A DNA stretch of 26,456 bases from contig DKDC01000019.1 of NCBI GenBank assembly GCA_002451695.1, forward strand, positions 19,900 through 46,355, in the 5' to 3' direction. The position numbers were made by a program, and so were the translations under genes. The notes beneath the pieces were generated by a model, which saw only the letters and a program-made list of their open reading frames with translations, made no database searches and was not told the DNA's origin. This document shows positions 1 to 8,045 of the stretch, in pieces (position 1 is the first letter of the stretch; the number at the start of each line of letters is the position of its first letter). Source of the DNA: Prevotellaceae bacterium UBA6858. GTDB lineage: Bacteria; Bacteroidota; Bacteroidia; Bacteroidales; Bacteroidaceae.

Positions 1-65
1 ACATCAGACCTTTTTTTGCCCTTTGCAAACATCTGAAAAACAACAACTTGCAAAACATTCCATAA
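1..65 (-). repeat. Composite intergenic repeat, copy A (cut by window edge)
   Basis: Read on the minus strand this stretch carries the conserved core block of the repeat family: a TTGCAA-type segment, TTGTTTTTCAG, a second TTTGCAAA segment, a run of A and GGTCTGATGT. The same order is found at 6701-6828 (minus) and at about 13000, 16350, 23260 and 26400 (plus). The inverted-unit part that follows in other copies lies outside the window. It sits downstream of the NotI-like endonuclease gene. Confidence 0.75.
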
Positions 66-272
66 ATCAGATAATTTTCTGTAAATCAAACGATTGCGAA
101 TTTGCCGCTGCATTGCGAAATAAAACCCGAAAAACAAAAACCGCGCAAGCCTGACAAAAGCCCAAGCCACGCGGCTCTTTTTGCAAAAGGATGCAGAGAA
201 TAACACTGCTCTTAACATCTATTTTTGGCAAGGCCTAATCATTCATGGTGACATTAGGTAATGTTTTTGTTT
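66..272. other. Intergenic stretch without recognised gene
   Basis: No convincing gene is seen here. The stretch separates repeat copy A from the end of the endonuclease gene. It has a short palindrome, ACATTAGGTAATGT at about 251-264, followed by TTTTG on the plus strand, which could be a weak plus-strand terminator but has no plus-strand gene in front of it within the window. Confidence 0.4.
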
Positions 273-1262
273 CTATAAACAAACAATGTTTGAAATGGGC
301 TTTTTGCATAAAGCTGACAACAAAACTGATTTTGGCGGACAAACTGGTGTCAAAATTATATCTTGAAAAGACGGGGCTGTAGAAACTCTGTCTGCATAAG
401 GGCGAATAGGACCTGCAAACAAAGTGGCATCTGCAAGTTCTATAACCTTCCCTTTTTTCGGAGACTTGAACTTATCTGAATATGAAAAAGACAGAATATT
501 AACCTCCGATAGACCATCAGCTATAAACTGCCTAAGATCAAGTGCCGTACTCGCAGATATGTATTCCGCCAGCACATCTTGAAGAACCCATATTGTCGAA
601 CCGCCCCACGCAATAGCCACTTGCGATTTTACTATCATTTGGCTGACCATTCTCGCCCACACCTGACGATAATTTATCCCTGGTGCCATATGTTTATTTC
701 CTAATAAGCAATCTTCAAAAGCTTGTGGAATACAACTTCTCGTGCGCTTGTTCCCTCCAGAAGTGCTCGATGTCATAACCTCGATAATAAAAGGCGAACC
801 TACAGGAAAATCCTCGACCATAATTTCCCCATTGACAAATGCGACAGTATACCCTAAAGACACTAATTTGCGCCTCAACTCTTTTTCTTCAAGCCTCGTC
901 ATACAAGATGCCGACTTCAAACTAACCCTACCTAACTGGCAAAGCACATAGTCAAATGTATAATCAAAAGACACATTAGTCTCTTTAGCATTTTCACCTG
1001 TGTACTTTATCTTAGTTTCAGTCCACACTCCTATTTTGGAATTTTCAGGAAAATTGCACTTGGAAAATAACCGTTGTTGGGTCGATCCTTTCAATGTCTC
1101 ATCACTCGCTTTATTCCCCATATACAAAAGCCTGCGTGGACAAATAATCCACGGAGACGTGTCGTCTGAAAGCTGAATTGAGCATATTCCCGATTGAACC
1201 CTCTCTAATGAAGTGAAAAAAGATTGTAATTTGGGGTGTTCTTTTAATGATATTTCCGACAT
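273..1262 (-). CDS. NotI-family type II restriction endonuclease, main reading frame (N-terminus split off by a frameshift)
   Basis: The product is the likely DNA-cleaving partner of the methyltransferase just upstream. Similarity to NotI is recognised from memory: G-I-C near residue 27 and W-I-I-C-P-R-R near residue 40 match the NotI segments holding two ligands of its Fe-Cys4 site. FDYTFDY near residue 100 and I-I-E-V-M near residue 158 match the NotI catalytic strands (Asp, then Glu-x-Gln). Here the last catalytic-motif position is Met rather than Gln. The ATG at 1262 is only the first Met in an open frame reaching back to 1319. The codons before it encode C-P-F and C-D-G-G-G-N, the other two iron ligands, so the true N-terminus lies further up in another frame (see 1305-1387). 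With that part the protein would be about 371 residues, close to NotI at 383. The region is AT-richer than purL. Confidence 0.8.
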   Translation of the reverse strand: MSEISLKEHPKLQSFFTSLERVQSGICSIQLSDDTSPWIICPRRLLYMGNKASDETLKGSTQQRLFSKCNFPENSKIGVWTETKIKYTGENAKETNVSFDYTFDYVLCQLGRVSLKSASCMTRLEEKELRRKLVSLGYTVAFVNGEIMVEDFPVGSPFIIEVMTSSTSGGNKRTRSCIPQAFEDCLLGNKHMAPGINYRQVWARMVSQMIVKSQVAIAWGGSTIWVLQDVLAEYISASTALDLRQFIADGLSEVNILSFSYSDKFKSPKKGKVIELADATLFAGPIRPYADRVSTAPSFQDIILTPVCPPKSVLLSALCKKPISNIVCL

Positions 1263-1304
1263 AAAGCGATTACCTCCACCATCGCAAGTGGAATTTATAA
1301 AGGG

Positions 1305-1387
1305 GCAAAAAGCTTTTTCCTAGACAGAATGACTTTCTCCGAATTGTCAGAAATAGGATAACCTAGGAGTTCGTACACTTGCGGCAT
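1305..1387 (-). pseudogene. Out-of-frame N-terminal fragment of the NotI-family endonuclease
   Basis: An ATG at 1387-1385, inside the last codons of the methyltransferase gene, opens a frame that reads MPQVYELLGYPISDNSEK and on to R-K-K-L-F, then A-P-L and a stop. This has the form of a NotI-family N-terminus, where a G-Y-P segment precedes the first C-P-F. At the T5 run (A5 on the plus strand, 1307-1311) one extra T, or a -1 slip, would join L-F directly to C-P-F-I-N-S-T-C-D in the frame of the downstream ORF. The 25-base overlap with the methyltransferase gene fits translational coupling. Explanations are a real one-base deletion, a homopolymer sequencing error, or slippage that restores the frame; the sequence alone does not decide. 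Confidence 0.8.
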
Positions 1388-2535
1388 AATACTGTTTCTT
1401 TTATTTTTTCTGCAACAACTTTTGCCAATGGAGGCGGAACTGCATTTCCTATTTGCCTGTGCTGATCTATATCTCTAACAGTACCAGTCCGCCCTCTTAT
1501 TGGACCACGTAAAACATAATAATCTGGAAAGCCATGAATTCTCATATACTCTCTTGGCGTCAAATATCGATCGTCTATGGGATGGTAAAAAATTTCCCCT
1601 CCCCTAAGAGTATTTGAAGGTTTGGCTCTATTTATTCTTAGAAACTTAGTTGTATCCTTTTTTGTAAGTTTTCCTCTTTGCTCTATTGGCAAATGAATTT
1701 GTGAAGCCAAACTTTTACCTTCTGGCACACCATGGATACGCTCTCTGTCTCTCTTTGGGGTTACATCATAATGACTATCGTCAGGAATAATACTGCTTTC
1801 TGTTTTTAAAATAGGATTTCCTAGATCACCTATGACATCCCCTACTGTAACATACGGTAGCAAAGGGAAAAGACCTCCGCATTTTTCTTGTGGAGCGTAT
1901 GTTGGGGACGGGAATTCAAATCCATTAGGTTTTTGTGTCGCGACAAGTATGACTCTTTGTCTGAGCTGTGGCACGCCATAGTCTGCCGCTAACATAATCT
2001 TCCATTTAGGAACATAGCCCAATTCATCCAATTTTATTATGAACGAATCAAAAACCCCGCCAGAACGTCCATTCAAATCTTTTGCCGTAAGCAAACCTTT
2101 TACTTGTTCCATCATTATGGCTCTTGGTCGCAATGCCTTAGCGTATCTAATTACCTGATATAATAAAACTCCTCTTTCATCCGCTAAAGAGCGCTGTTTT
2201 CCTATTTGAGAAAAAGCTTGACAAGGAGGGCCTCCAAACAAAAGGTCTATCTGCCCTTCTCTTATATTCACATCATTCATGATTATTTCGGGGTCAAAAG
2301 CACGGATGTCCCCTTCGTAAACAATTGTGTTACGATTTTCTCTTTTTATGTTTTCTCGAAGGGTATCACAGCAGTTACGGTCTAACTCTATGCAAGCCTT
2401 TATATCAAATCCCGCTTGTACAACCCCTATATCCATCCCACCTGCACCAGAGAATATAGAAAAAGCAGTAAACTTCCCTGGAGAACTTTCTCTTTCATTC
2501 TCTGCGAATTTCGGTTCTCTTTTTTTACTATCCAT
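1363..2535 (-). CDS. C5-cytosine-specific DNA methyltransferase (type II R-M)
   Basis: This enzyme transfers a methyl group from S-adenosylmethionine to carbon 5 of cytosine in a target site and should protect host DNA from the adjacent endonuclease. The 390-residue chain shows the motifs in order: motif I F-S-G-A-G-G near residues 28-33, motif IV G-G-P-P-C-Q with nucleophile Cys105, motif VI as E-Q-V at 143-145 (the usual form is E-N-V), motif VIII Q-x-R-x-R at 190-194, and motif X with G-N-A-V-P-P near the C-terminus. The target-recognition segment lies between VIII and IX. The start ATG at 2535 has only a weak A-rich/GGA leader, usual for Bacteroidetes. The gene is AT-rich compared with purL, which suggests transfer. 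The recognition site cannot be told from the sequence. Confidence 0.93.
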   Translation of the reverse strand: MDSKKREPKFAENERESSPGKFTAFSIFSGAGGMDIGVVQAGFDIKACIELDRNCCDTLRENIKRENRNTIVYEGDIRAFDPEIIMNDVNIREGQIDLLFGGPPCQAFSQIGKQRSLADERGVLLYQVIRYAKALRPRAIMMEQVKGLLTAKDLNGRSGGVFDSFIIKLDELGYVPKWKIMLAADYGVPQLRQRVILVATQKPNGFEFPSPTYAPQEKCGGLFPLLPYVTVGDVIGDLGNPILKTESSIIPDDSHYDVTPKRDRERIHGVPEGKSLASQIHLPIEQRGKLTKKDTTKFLRINRAKPSNTLRGGEIFYHPIDDRYLTPREYMRIHGFPDYYVLRGPIRGRTGTVRDIDQHRQIGNAVPPPLAKVVAEKIKETVLCRKCTNS

Positions 2536-2614
2536 TCCTATTTTTATTTCGACTTCTTATCTTTTCAAATTATTCTTTTCCAAAACAGCTTATATTTCCA
2601 CAGTTTAGTATACG

Positions 2615-2622
2615 CAAATATA
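2615..2622 (-). promoter_or_regulatory. Candidate -7 box of the R-M operon promoter
   Basis: On the minus strand TATATTTG matches the Bacteroidetes -7 consensus TAnnTTTG, about 80 bases before the methyltransferase ATG. No clear TTTG -33 box sits at the usual spacing, so the call is tentative. Confidence 0.35.
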
Positions 2623-2694
2623 CGAAATTATTTAACAGCTTCTTCTTTCAGACAACAATAATATTATATAAGGGTTTTCAAGAATATAACAGAC

Positions 2695-2728
2695 AAAAAG
2701 CGAGACGGAATATATTCCGCACTCGCTT
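2695..2728 (-). terminator. Rho-independent terminator of purL
   Basis: Minus-strand RNA forms a 7-bp AAGCGAG/CTCGCTT stem enclosing a second palindrome (GGAATATATTCC) and ends in a run of U (A run at 2695-2699 on the plus strand). A further hairpin, CAGGGCG with CGCCCTG (2750-2768), lies between it and the purL stop codon. Together they separate purL from the R-M promoter. Confidence 0.7.
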
Positions 2729-2781
2729 ATACGTTATTATAAATACTGCCAGGGCGCAAACCGCCCTGTTTCGCGGCCTTT

Positions 2782-5700
2782 TTACTTTGTATGCTCCTCA
2801 ACCCATTTGCGCGCGTTGACAAAAGCCTCGACCCACGGCGTGATTTCGTCGTTCTGGCGGTCAGACGGACTGTATGCGCACTGCCACGGCAGGAAAGCCC
2901 TTTCCGGGTGGGGCATCATGGCCACATGGCGGCCGTCCGCGCTCGCAATTCCGGCTGTGTTATAATCGGAGCCGTTGGGGTTTGCGGGGTATTTGTCGTA
3001 TGAGTATTTCATCACGATATTGTATGCGCTTTCAGGCTCGGGAAGCGAGAAATGCCCCTCGCCGTGAGCCACCCACAGACCGAGCTTCGAGCCAGACAGC
3101 GAGCCGAACATCACGCTTTCATTCTTTTCTATGTCCACGCCCACGAAATTGCTCTCGAACTTGCGGGATTTGTTGTGCAGCAGATGCGAGCGTTTTTCGT
3201 GGTCGGAGTTTATCAAATTCAGTTCAACCATTAGCTGGCAACCGTTGCAAACGCCGAGCGAAAGGGTGTCCTTGCGCGAATAGAAACGGTCGAGCGCGGC
3301 CTTTGCCTTGGGGTTGTATAGGAAAGCTCCGGCCCAGCCTTTTGCCGAACCAAGCACATCGCTGTTTGAAAAGCCTCCGCAGAAAACTATCATGTTTATG
3401 TCGTCAAGGGTCTCGCGTCCGCTCACAAGGTCGGTCATCATAACGTCCTTGACATCAAATCCCGCAAGATAAAGCACGTATGCCATCTCCCTTTCACCGT
3501 TCGTGCCCTTTTCGCGGATTATTGCGGCACGCACTCCCGAAGGCTTCCTGCGGCCGGCATCTATGCCGAGGCTTGCAAGCGTGCCTTTGAAATGGCCGGG
3601 ATATTTTATGTTGAGGGGAATGTTCTTGTAGTTGTCAAAACGCTCCTTGGCGCAGCCGTTGAAACTTTGCTTGGTGTCGAGCCGGTAAGAAGTGTCATAC
3701 CATTCATCGCGAAGCGCGTCAATGTCAAACTCAACAGTCCCGCCGTCTTTTTCAACCTTTATGGTGCGTTCCGCAGCAGGACTACCGAGCGCGGCAAACG
3801 ACACGCCGGCATCGGCGAGAATGCCCTTGGCCTCATCAAGCTTTGAGTTTGCCACCTGAAGCACAACCGCCGGGTTTTCGGCAAACAGAAGCTTGACCAA
3901 ATCCTTTTCGGCAAAAGCGTCAAGGGATATGTTCATGCCGCCCTTTGTGTTGGAGAAGCACATTTCGAGCAGACAGGTTATGAGACCGCCCGCCGAAACG
4001 TCATGACCTGCAAGCGCAAAGCCTTTTTTCTCTATAGCCTGAACGGCGTTGAACGCCGCACGGAAATACGCCGCATCCTCCACCTGCGGGGCTTCGCTCC
4101 CCACCGCGCCGAGCGACTGGAAAAACGCCGAACCGCCAAGCTGCAGCGCGGACTTGCTGAAACCGATGTGAAGTAGCGTGGTGTCGCTGTCGTTAATAGC
4201 CACAGGGGAAGTTACATTCCTCACATCGCTCACCTCAGCCCCTGCCGAGACAATCACAGTTCCCGGGGATATTATCTTCTCACCGCCCGGATATTGCTGC
4301 GAGAGCGACAGTGAGTCCTTCCCTGTGGGGACGTTTATCTTCAGGGCGCAGCAGAAATCGCTCAAAGCCTTAACTCCTTCGTAAAGACGCGCATCCTCGC
4401 CCTTTTGCGAGCGGCACGGCCACATCCAGTTCGCCGATAGCGAAACTCCGTCAAGACCTTCCTCAAGCGGCGCGAACACTATGTTTGTCAGAGCCTCGGC
4501 CACCGAAAGGCGCGAACCCTCCGCCGGGGAAATAAGACCGGCCTGCGGCGCATGACCAAGGGCTGTGGCTATTCCCTTGCGGAAACGGTAGTCAAGGGCA
4601 ACGACACCGCAGTCGGACAAAGGCAGCTGCAATTCGCCCACGCACTGCTGCCGCGCAATTTTCCCTGTTACGGAACGGTCAACCTTGTTTGTAAGCCAAT
4701 CCTTGCAAGCCACCGCCTCAAGATGAAGAACCGTCCTGACATATTCAAGCACCTTCGCGCTGTCGTATTGCGCATCCTTGTAATGACGCTCCACAGTCTC
4801 GTCTTTCATGACAGTCTTCGGAGAATGCCCGAACATCTGCGCCACGTCAAGGTCGAAAGGCTTAACGCCGTCGCCCTGCACGAACGAGAAATGCGCGTCG
4901 CCTGTGGTTTCGCCAACAACATACAGCGGGGCGCGTTCGCGCTCTGCGATTTTCCTCACGTGGTCAATATGCTCCTCGTCAATCAGAAGTCCCATGCGCT
5001 CCTGGCTTTCGTTGGCAATTATCTCCTTCGACGAAAGCGTGGGGTCGCCTATGGGAAGTTTTGTCATGTCAATCTTTCCGCCGCACTCGTCAACAAGTTC
5101 GGACAGGCAGTTCACGTGTCCCGCGCTTCCGTGGTCGTGGATTGACACAACAGGGTTTACGTCCTCCTCGCACAAGGCTCGCACAAGGTTGTTGGCGCGT
5201 TTCTGCATTTCGGGGTTCGCACGCTGCACGGCGTTAAGCTCAATGCCGCTCGAATACCGCCCGGTGTCAACCGACGATACCGAGCCGCCGCCGAGACCTA
5301 TGCGGTAGTTGTCGCCGCCCACAACAACGATCTTGTTCCCTTTCTTAGGCTGTTTCTTCAGGCAGTCGCGCTTTGTGCCGTAGCCCACGCCGCCGGCAAG
5401 CATTATGACCTTGTCGTAGCCGTATTTCTCGCCGTTTTCCTGATGTTCGAAAGTAAGCACCGAACCGGCAATGAGCGGCTGACCGAACTTGTTTCCGAAG
5501 TCCGACGCGCCGTTTGAGGCCTTGATAAGTATCTGTTCGGGCGTTTGGTAAAGCCACTTGCGCACCGGCAGCACGTTCTCCCAGCTCCTGCCGCCCTCGA
5601 GGCGCGGATAGGCCGTCATGTAAACCGCCGTCCCGGCTATTGGCCACGAACCCACGCCGCCGCCCATGCGGTCGCGTATCTCGCCGCCCGTACCCGTGGA

Positions 5701-6483
5701 CGCTCCGTTGAAAGGCTCAACCGTGGTGGGGAAATTGTGCGTCTCGGCTTTCAGCGAAATGACGCTCTCAATGTCCTTCACCGCGAAGTAGTCGCTCGTG
5801 GCGTGCTCCTTGGGGGCGAACTGCTCCACCACCGGGCCCTGCGCAAAAGCCACATTGTCCTTGTAGGCTGATATTATGTGGTGCGGATTTTCCTTTGTGG
5901 TCTTCTTTATAAGCGCGAAAAGCGATGACGGCATCTCCTTGCCGTTGATTATGAACGTGCCGCCGAAAATCTTGTGGCGGCAGTGCTCCGAGTTAATCTG
6001 CGCAAAGCCGAACACCTCGCTGTCGGTGAGCTTGCGCCCCAACTGCCCCTCAACCTTGTGCAGATACTCTATCTCCTCGGGCGAAAGTGCAAGCCCCTCG
6101 CGCTCGTTATACTCCTCAATGTTCCCGATATGTTCTATAGGCTCCGGCTTGCGGTCAATTTTGAACACGTTCTGGTCAAGCCCCCTGTACATTCTCTGGA
6201 GCATGGGGTCGTAGGTGGCGTTCCCGTTCTCCACGGGGAAATACTCCTCTATGCGCTCCACTCCCGCGATGTTCATGTTTTGGGTTATCTCAACCGCGTT
6301 GGTGCTCCAGGGGGTAATCATTTCGCGGCGCGGGCCGACATAAAAACCTTCGAGCTTTTCGTCCGCAATGCGCTCCGCGCCGCCGAAAAGCCAGCAAAGT
6401 TTGCCCTCGTCCTCCTTACCAAGACTGCCTTTAACTCCGGCGGCAATCACGTTCCCGCACGGAACCTTGAAAAATACTATCAT
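2782..6483 (-). CDS. purL: Phosphoribosylformylglycinamidine synthase, single-chain
   Basis: PurL makes formylglycinamidine ribonucleotide from FGAR, glutamine and ATP, the fourth step of purine synthesis in the cytoplasm. The 1233-residue length is that of the one-chain form, with synthetase and glutaminase fused. Visible are the FGAM synthase linker and N-S-E-H-C-R-H-K motif (around residue 165), K-A-E-T-H-N-F-P-T with a G-G-E-I-R-D-R glycine-rich segment, H-D-x-S-A-G-G in the second half, and a C-terminal class I glutamine amidotransferase with nucleophile Cys1079 in G-V-C-N-G and the His1192/Glu1194 pair in P-H-P-E-R. It stands alone as a transcription unit. Several long ORFs on the opposite strand are shadows of its GC-rich codons. 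No defect was seen. Confidence 0.97.
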   Translation of the reverse strand: MIVFFKVPCGNVIAAGVKGSLGKEDEGKLCWLFGGAERIADEKLEGFYVGPRREMITPWSTNAVEITQNMNIAGVERIEEYFPVENGNATYDPMLQRMYRGLDQNVFKIDRKPEPIEHIGNIEEYNEREGLALSPEEIEYLHKVEGQLGRKLTDSEVFGFAQINSEHCRHKIFGGTFIINGKEMPSSLFALIKKTTKENPHHIISAYKDNVAFAQGPVVEQFAPKEHATSDYFAVKDIESVISLKAETHNFPTTVEPFNGASTGTGGEIRDRMGGGVGSWPIAGTAVYMTAYPRLEGGRSWENVLPVRKWLYQTPEQILIKASNGASDFGNKFGQPLIAGSVLTFEHQENGEKYGYDKVIMLAGGVGYGTKRDCLKKQPKKGNKIVVVGGDNYRIGLGGGSVSSVDTGRYSSGIELNAVQRANPEMQKRANNLVRALCEEDVNPVVSIHDHGSAGHVNCLSELVDECGGKIDMTKLPIGDPTLSSKEIIANESQERMGLLIDEEHIDHVRKIAERERAPLYVVGETTGDAHFSFVQGDGVKPFDLDVAQMFGHSPKTVMKDETVERHYKDAQYDSAKVLEYVRTVLHLEAVACKDWLTNKVDRSVTGKIARQQCVGELQLPLSDCGVVALDYRFRKGIATALGHAPQAGLISPAEGSRLSVAEALTNIVFAPLEEGLDGVSLSANWMWPCRSQKGEDARLYEGVKALSDFCCALKINVPTGKDSLSLSQQYPGGEKIISPGTVIVSAGAEVSDVRNVTSPVAINDSDTTLLHIGFSKSALQLGGSAFFQSLGAVGSEAPQVEDAAYFRAAFNAVQAIEKKGFALAGHDVSAGGLITCLLEMCFSNTKGGMNISLDAFAEKDLVKLLFAENPAVVLQVANSKLDEAKGILADAGVSFAALGSPAAERTIKVEKDGGTVEFDIDALRDEWYDTSYRLDTKQSFNGCAKERFDNYKNIPLNIKYPGHFKGTLASLGIDAGRRKPSGVRAAIIREKGTNGEREMAYVLYLAGFDVKDVMMTDLVSGRETLDDINMIVFCGGFSNSDVLGSAKGWAGAFLYNPKAKAALDRFYSRKDTLSLGVCNGCQLMVELNLINSDHEKRSHLLHNKSRKFESNFVGVDIEKNESVMFGSLSGSKLGLWVAHGEGHFSLPEPESAYNIVMKYSYDKYPANPNGSDYNTAGIASADGRHVAMMPHPERAFLPWQCAYSPSDRQNDEITPWVEAFVNARKWVEEHTK

Positions 6484-6523
6484 ATCGAGATGTGTATAGA
6501 ATACGTGTATATATAATATGGTG

Positions 6524-6554
6524 CAAATTTAACCTTTTCGCCCGACACTGTAAA
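6524..6554 (-). promoter_or_regulatory. Promoter of purL
   Basis: On the minus strand TTTA (6551-6554), a 19-base spacer and TAAATTTG (6524-6531) fit the Bacteroidetes -33/-7 pattern with one mismatch in the -33 box. Transcription would begin near 6517, giving a leader of about 30 bases. No purine riboswitch or PurR-like operator was recognised. Confidence 0.5.
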
Positions 6555-6700
6555 ACATTTGGGGACTATTCTGTTTTCCATGAACTGCCGTGAACGCACC
6601 GCCGCCCTAATATCCACTATAACGCAATCTGATTTCGAGCGACCGCCGCCGCCACTGCAATTTGTGCAAAAGCCAAATCAACGGCATTTCCGAAACACCC

Positions 6701-6828
6701 CGAAAATTACATCGGATGTAGGAAAAACTACATAGGACGTAGGAAAAATTATGTCTGATATAATCCAGACTATATCAGACCTTTTTTCGTTTCTTGCAAA
6801 CTCCTGAAAAACAATTCGTTACAAAAAC
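6701..6828 (-). repeat. Composite intergenic repeat, copy B
   Basis: Read on the minus strand: a TTGTTTTTCAGGAG block, TTTGCAA, an A-run with GGTCTGATATAG, then units of about 22 bp (ATATCAGACATAA, TACGTCCTATGTAG, TACATCCGATGTAA), each followed by T-rich spacers. It is the inverse orientation of copies C to F. It lies between the purL promoter and the end of the transporter gene. The remaining bases of the gap (6555-6700) hold no recognisable gene. Confidence 0.8.
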
Positions 6829-6839
6829 AGAACTTTTTG

Positions 6840-6865
6840 ATATAAAGCTCTATGATAGAGCCTTT
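6840..6865 (-). terminator. Probable terminator of the BASS transporter gene
   Basis: A 6-bp stem GCTCTA/TAGAGC with a TCA loop (6847-6861) is preceded by A residues and followed on the minus strand by TTTATAT. It lies 36 bases past the stop codon. The stem is short, so efficiency is uncertain. Confidence 0.45.
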
Positions 6866-6896
6866 TGCGTTTTTGCCGAAATTTCGGGAAACCGCC

Positions 6897-7901
6897 TCAT
6901 GCCGTGGGGCGTTTTGACGCTTCGGCAGCCTTTCGGCTTTTCTCCTGATGCCAAAGCTCCCACGAGTTTATTATGTTCTGCCATATCACATAGCTGCCCG
7001 GCGCAACGGCGGCTATTGGGGAAAGGTATGTGAGTGCCATCCAAATGGTGAACGTCGTGTTTTTCTGTCCCAGCGCCTGCCCCGCGCTAATGCGGTCCTC
7101 GGGGCTTTTCAGTCCGCCAATGAACCTGCCCACGGCAAACTTGAACAGGCATACGCCCAGCGCCCCAAACACAAGGGCGGCGACAAGATCGAGGCGGTCG
7201 AGATGGGCGAACACCACTCGCATTGTCATGCCCGTAACCATAACGAGCGTTATGCCCCACGTGTAGAATGCCACATTTTTGAGCGACGTGAGCCTGCGGT
7301 GCAGCGGCGGGATGACATATTTCACAAACTGCGCGAGAATAAAAGGCATCACGAGCAGCTGCGAAACCTTGAGCAGCACCACGGAAAACGCCTCCACAAC
7401 GTGTATTCCCGGCATGGGGTGGATGAGCGGGCATATAAGCGGCACGAGCAGCGCGGACAGCAGGTTGCTCTCGAGCGTGTAGGTTGTTATTGAGGCGGCA
7501 TTTCCTCCGAGCTTGCCTGTAACAACGGCGGCGGCGGTTGCGGTGGGGCTTAAAAAGCACGCCAGCACGCCTTCGGCAACAAGTTCGGGAAAAGAGGAGG
7601 GCTTGAGGAATTTTATGATCAGGAACGCGCAGCCCAGGCAGAGCAAAGTTTGCAGCAGGAGCGTCGCCGCGTGCCACGGGCGGGGCTTCATGTCGCGGAC
7701 GTTCATTTTGCAGAACGTGAAAAACAGCGTGGCGAACACCGCCACAGGCATCAGCGTCTCAACGAGCCTCAGGGCGGAATGTCTGAAGGGGGACAAAGCC
7801 CCGATGTTTGCGAACATCAAATAAATAACGGTTCCCGAAACCATGGCTGTGGGAAGCAGCCACATTTTAAGGAAACCCACTGCACGGTTTATCACTTTCA
7901 T
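6897..7901 (-). CDS. Bile acid:sodium symporter (BASS/SBF) family transporter
   Basis: This is a polytopic inner-membrane protein of 334 residues, the usual BASS length, with about nine to ten hydrophobic segments. Family signatures are S-P-T-A-T-A-A-A-V-V-T-G-K-L-G-G-N in the first half and G-Q-A-L-G-Q-K-N-T-T-F near residue 270, which match the two crossover regions where sodium and substrate bind. The C-terminal tail is charged and cytoplasmic. BASS proteins move organic anions with sodium, but the substrate in Bacteroidetes members is generally not known and cannot be inferred here. It is transcribed away from the TonB-receptor gene with a shared upstream region, so common regulation is possible but unproven. 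Confidence 0.85.
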   Translation of the reverse strand: MKVINRAVGFLKMWLLPTAMVSGTVIYLMFANIGALSPFRHSALRLVETLMPVAVFATLFFTFCKMNVRDMKPRPWHAATLLLQTLLCLGCAFLIIKFLKPSSFPELVAEGVLACFLSPTATAAAVVTGKLGGNAASITTYTLESNLLSALLVPLICPLIHPMPGIHVVEAFSVVLLKVSQLLVMPFILAQFVKYVIPPLHRRLTSLKNVAFYTWGITLVMVTGMTMRVVFAHLDRLDLVAALVFGALGVCLFKFAVGRFIGGLKSPEDRISAGQALGQKNTTFTIWMALTYLSPIAAVAPGSYVIWQNIINSWELWHQEKSRKAAEASKRPTA

Positions 7902-7923
7902 CGTAAAAATGCCCTAAGTCGCT

Positions 7924-7961
7924 GCAAAAATACTCCGCTTTGACATAATTTAGTAATTTTG
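7924..7961. promoter_or_regulatory. Divergent promoter region, transporter and TonB receptor
   Basis: The plus strand has TAATTTTG at 7954-7961 and the minus strand TATTTTTG at 7924-7931; both match TAnnTTTG. -33 boxes are not clear for either. The 144-base space between the genes shows no cobalamin-riboswitch features. Confidence 0.4.
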
Positions 7962-8045
7962 CAGCCGCATTTTGGCGTGCATCACCATCAAAACACGCTG
8001 AAATGCAACATTTGGCATACACAAAGACGTTTTACAATATTCGTT

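Noticed and set aside
1305..1320. Programmed -1 frameshifting producing the full NotI-like enzyme
   Set aside because: Not excluded, but no canonical slippery heptamer is in the correct phase; a one-base deletion or base-call error is simpler.
2874..6214. Long plus-strand ORFs opposite purL
   Set aside because: They are antisense to a complete, strongly conserved gene, show no family features, and arise from GC-rich codon structure.
7087..7677. 196-residue minus-strand ORF inside the transporter gene
   Set aside because: It overlaps the transporter in another frame, is Arg/Ala/Cys-rich and lacks any domain.
7902..8045. Cobalamin riboswitch ahead of the BtuB-like receptor
   Set aside because: The gap is short, no B12-box or expected conserved core was found.
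7959..8045. Extended N-terminus of the TonB receptor
   Set aside because: It would put 29 His-rich residues before a normal signal peptide, and its ATG overlaps the -7 box; the start at 8046 fits better.
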